Below are positions 60,901 through 64,000 of a stretch of 64,000 nt of DNA, piece after piece. The DNA comes from Massospora cicadina (Eukaryota; Entomophthoromycota; Entomophthoromycetes; Entomophthorales; Entomophthoraceae), in contig JAKSZP010012274.1 of NCBI GenBank assembly GCA_022478985.1, positions 1-64,000 of the forward strand, written 5' to 3'. The position numbers and the translations under genes are program-made. Position 1 is the first letter of the stretch; each line of letters starts with the position of its first letter. The notes under the pieces were generated by a model. That model was given only the letters and a program-made list of their open reading frames with translations, searched no databases and was not told where the DNA came from.

Positions 60901-63040
60901 GAAGGAATATTTGAGCCCACTAAAATGAAGCAGGAGTTTATAGTATGCCATTTATATCTTCCAGATGGCTATGGGTGGAATTTTTAGAGTTGAGGATGTC
61001 CTGTGTATTGGAGTATTTAATGTATTAATGTATTTTCTGAAACATTCAGCCCATGTTGACCGTTTGTGCTAAGTTTTTGAGCGACTATGTGAGGCTTTTT
61101 AAAGCAAATACCATCTAAATTATTTTTGCAGAAAGAGTTGTAGTTTTTGGATCATAAAGTTTACCCATGAGAGGATAATGTCACTATCTTCAAAAATCAC
61201 AGCAATACAAAAGTTTTTCTTACCACAGAGTGTGATGGGAAACAGCCCGTTACATCACAACACTGAAAAGGGCTTGTCAGTGCAATAAGAAAGATACCAA
61301 GGTTTTAATGACAATTAGTTTATTAAAAGCAAATACTAGCCGCGAAATGCATCCCAAAAAGCTATATAAAAACCCAAGATGGGGCTTCTCTTGGTTTTGG
61401 GAAGCTTTATACCAAATATCTGGGAAATATCATGCGCATAGGGGGAGAACACTCCAAAAGGGCATTAAAGCCCAATTTGCAGCCATTAGATTAGACTAAA
61501 CAATTATAATAAGCTATCAATTTTGCAATTAAGAGGTCTGACATTGCAGAATTAAAGTAAGGCTCATAAGCTCCCTAAGATATATGCTCATTAAAGTTAA
61601 AAAATTGCAAATGCCACAATTTGGCTAAACTTGATTGTAAAATCACCCCTTGTAAGTGAAAGCACCAGCGAGTGGCAGAGGAGGCTGAGGGCACTGTGCC
61701 ACACTGGAAGGTGGGCGCAGCATGGGTAATGGAAGGGGTGCAAAGTACATGATCATGGTTTAGTTTAATGAGCTGAATCCTGATACATTGCCTAAGCAAT
61801 GGAAAGGGATTTTCGTAGCCAAAAAATTGAAAACGCCGCGGCTCAGATGATTTATAGTTATATTAAAGTAAAAATGGGCTTCAAAATATGGCCCAAAAAC
61901 TATATATAAACCCAGTATGAGATGTTCTCTTGGCTCAAGGAAGCTTTATACCAAACATTTGGGAAATATTATGCGCATAAGGTGGAGAACGCTCTGGTAG
62001 GACGTTAAAGCTCAATTGAAGCCATCAGATTAAATTTTTTAACCTGATAAGCTATTATTTTTCAACTGAGAGGTTTAATATTGCAAAATTGAAGCGAGGC
62101 TTTGTTAAACTCATAATTTAAGTGCTCTTTTGAGTTGCAAAATTGCAAAAGGCACAATTTGGAAAAGCTGAATTGTGACACATAGCTTGGATATTTAGGT
62201 CACGCTTGTAATGGTAGGATATCACTGCCAATTTTACCTTGCTAATATATCTGATCTTCTAGTCCTTTTATTAGATAAAATAACTCTACCATTTGGAACT
62301 GGAGCATAACAGTTCTTTGATGCAAAATGAACATCCTAAACTACGTCTAAATTATATTCACATTAATTTGAAGAACTATTTAAGCTGTTAACTGATTTAA
62401 GCGACGTGGCTGTGGGGAAAAACTAGTGTAGCATGGCGAGAACCATGTGGGCCTCCAAATCACATACTTTAGCAAAACATAAATCAAGGAAGTGAGAATA
62501 ATGTAATGTCATAAAACAAATACACTGGCAATTATCCTCGCTATCAATTATTTCTGGCCATTCTATAAGGCACATAAACACCATGATAACCAAGCATGCT
62601 TCTTTTGCTAGCTATAACAGATGAGGGACCCTAATGGCAGTTTAACTAAGTTGACTTTGAAGTTGCAGAATTATGAATTTTATTACTTACCAACAAGATG
62701 CCGTTAATCAAAAATTCAGTTGTCCTATTGATAATTTATGTTCTAACGGTATTATTGGCTTAGGGAGAATAAAATACAGCCTCATATGTTAATATGAATT
62801 ATGGTTTATATAGACCCCTGGAGTATAGGCGAACTAAGAAGGAGGGGGGTAATACACAAGTGCCTGAAGGAATTTTGAACAAGTTGGTTTATAATAAGTT
62901 GTTACCTTGTATCCAACCTTTGGCTTGCACTAAAATAATACTAAAGGGACATATAATCACTGGACATAGAGTGGATTAAAAACATATAATACCTAAAGAC
63001 CTAATACTTCTTTGATGACATGCTAAAATACATCTAAGAT
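57990..63040 (+). mobile_element. Heavily decayed Ty3/Gypsy element G5 (related to G1)
   Basis: gag-like segments at 58194-58427 (LESWIFTFSHNCVVDNRRP) and 59003-59197 (HRGETHVEFMNLLYYMAKTL ... LVYRPD). Knuckle remnant FCDYFKGHYFVS near 59320. DANEEFPIYAPY near 60080, matching G1. RT remnants near 60620-61150 (KKLFDASLMKP, CALIAKEG-like, HVDRLC). RNase H near 62580-62690 (LQMRDPNGSLTKLTLKLQNYEF in a shifted frame). No LTR pair recognised. A repeated block at 61310-62178 interrupts it. Confidence 0.65.
61310..62178. repeat. Direct repeat pair, ~330 bp each
   Basis: Positions 61310-61635 and 61850-62178 are direct repeats (shared GAAGCTTTATACCAAA, GGGAAATAT, ATGCGCATA, GGAGAAC, AAGCCCAATT/AAGCTCAATT, ending AATTGCAAA...GCACAATTTGG). 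They are 540 bp apart with a 214-bp GC-richer spacer. They could be a tandem duplication or LTR-like ends of a small element. Confidence 0.6.
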
Positions 63041-63155
63041 GTTCTTGACGCCTGCATTATTTTCCAATGCCATTATAAGACTAACTAAAGTACCAACAGC
63101 AAATGATCAAATCTTCTGCGCCCTTTCATACCATAAATCAATGTTGTTGTCCCAC

Positions 63156-63442
63156 AAGGAGGGTGCTTCAGAGGTAGAGTATGGACTCAATGACCACTGC
63201 CTCCCAAGTTCAATCTCAATAGATGAACTTTGGGCAGGAACAATTTATGGCTTTGTTGCCGTTGTGCACCAATGCCACAAACTTAAATAAAAAATAGCTT
63301 GGCGTTCCATAAGCTCTGAGCCTATTAGAATGCTATGTGTAATGGTTTACCAGGATTTTTCCTCTTTTCAAATTAATTTAACTTTCCCATTTTCCCCAAA
63401 ATTGGTGAAGTATTGTTCCCAGGTTGGCCACCTCAGATATAT
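63156..63442 (+). mobile_element. SINE family 1, copy 4 (full length)
   Basis: 287 bp bounded by a perfect 16-bp duplication, AATGTTGTTGTCCCAC (63140-63155 and 63443-63458). The head GGGTGCTTCAGAGGTAGAG is a tRNA-like A-box region, AAGTTCAATCTCA is the B box, and the tail is TTCCCAGGTTGGCCACCTC. This copy defines the complete family. Confidence 0.9.
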
Positions 63443-63458
63443 AATGTTGTTGTCCCAC

Positions 63459-64000
63459 TACACCCAGAGTACATAGACATCAATTTAATATAATGCCTAT
63501 TTCCCATTTAACTAAATGAGTCAAGGAGATATCAGTTTCATGAGCTAATGCTCAAACTACGTCCTTATAGTTATCAGCACGTTTTCAAAAAACATTTCAG
63601 TCCTCAAGTAAGCCATTTGAAATTAAAATCAACTTTACATTGAAAGTAATTCAAGAAATTACCTTTTTTATTAAATACCACTTAAGCCTTTGCTGCCCAT
63701 ATATAACCCAGCCACTATTGGAGCTTTGAGGGCATAAATAGCACTATGTTATTTATACTCTAAAAATAGCCTCCTCTGGCCACATGCAATGGAATTTCTA
63801 TCTTACAAGTGCTTTGTTGGAATAACAGATCAGCTACCTTTGGGCGATAAAAATTCATCCCATGTAAACCTCTAACTGTAGTACTACCCTAACAACATTC
63901 CTCTAATTATTGTAGAGCTAAATACTCCAGAAATTAATAGCCATGAGATTTTTGGCAGACAAGAATATACAATTGTAGGTGATGACCATGAATTTGATAT
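63459..64000. other. Right edge, unassigned
   Basis: AT-rich with one open run at the very end of the plus strand (from about 63895: ELNTPEINSHEIFGRQEYT), cut by the window. It could be another element or a host exon; there is not enough sequence to say. Confidence 0.35.

Noticed and set aside
63156..63230. tRNA gene
   Set aside because: A/B-box-like motifs are present, but the acceptor stem does not close and the same head occurs on dispersed copies with a LINE tail, so it is a SINE.

Overview
The window is eukaryotic nuclear DNA. It is AT-rich, has no operon-like coding, carries GT-AG introns in its one clear host gene, and is otherwise packed with decayed retrotransposons. The mix (Ty3/Gypsy elements including one with a chromodomain, an L1-like LINE, tRNA-derived SINEs, Helitron-like ends, tiny introns of 28-53 nt) fits a large transposon-bloated genome, most likely a fungus. 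Species and phylum cannot be fixed from sequence alone. Premature stops at expected Gln, Trp and Arg codons are common in the elements, which suggests C-to-T decay (RIP-like or methylation-driven).

Layout. 1-6.5 kb: a Helitron-like 3' end, a SINE, a piggyBac-like MITE, a well-preserved 341-bp fold-back MITE, two related tandem-repeat loci, and one apparently intact host gene on the minus strand (1989-3386, nine exons, 318 codons). That gene encodes a RING-finger plus coiled-coil protein of the Zip3/HEI10/RNF212 type. 6.5-8.4 kb: a full-length LINE derivative without ORF2. 8.6-8.9 kb: a SINE. 10.5-21.8 kb: Gypsy element G1 (+), itself hit by a small LTR element, a short SINE, a second ORF1-only LINE derivative and a solo LTR. 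22.6-31.8 kb: Gypsy G2 (-). 32.2-32.5 kb: a SINE. 32.9-47.7 kb: chromodomain Gypsy G4 (+), split between RNase H and integrase by Gypsy G3 (-, 36.9-45.4 kb), whose own 5' LTR is split by a solo LTR. 48.45-48.69 kb: a possible host terminal exon running into a SINE. 49.06-54.29 kb: a full-length LINE with a 16-bp target duplication. 58-63 kb: a very decayed Gypsy G5 (+) related to G1. 63.16-63.44 kb: a full-length SINE.

How the parts work together. The LINE, the two ORF1-only derivatives and both SINE families end in the same roughly 30-nt 3' tail (CCCC-GGT-AG-ACCT-ATAAAAT pattern), and the best-preserved copies carry 15-18 bp target duplications. This is what one LINE machinery mobilising several parasites would leave. 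Separately, four 20-45 bp insertions share the core GGGACCATCTAGTACT (one copy has CCATAT) followed by an A run, each flanked by its own 16-18 bp duplication. One sits in an LTR whose partner LTR keeps the empty site. These ultra-short poly(A) retro-insertions are the most unusual thing in the window.
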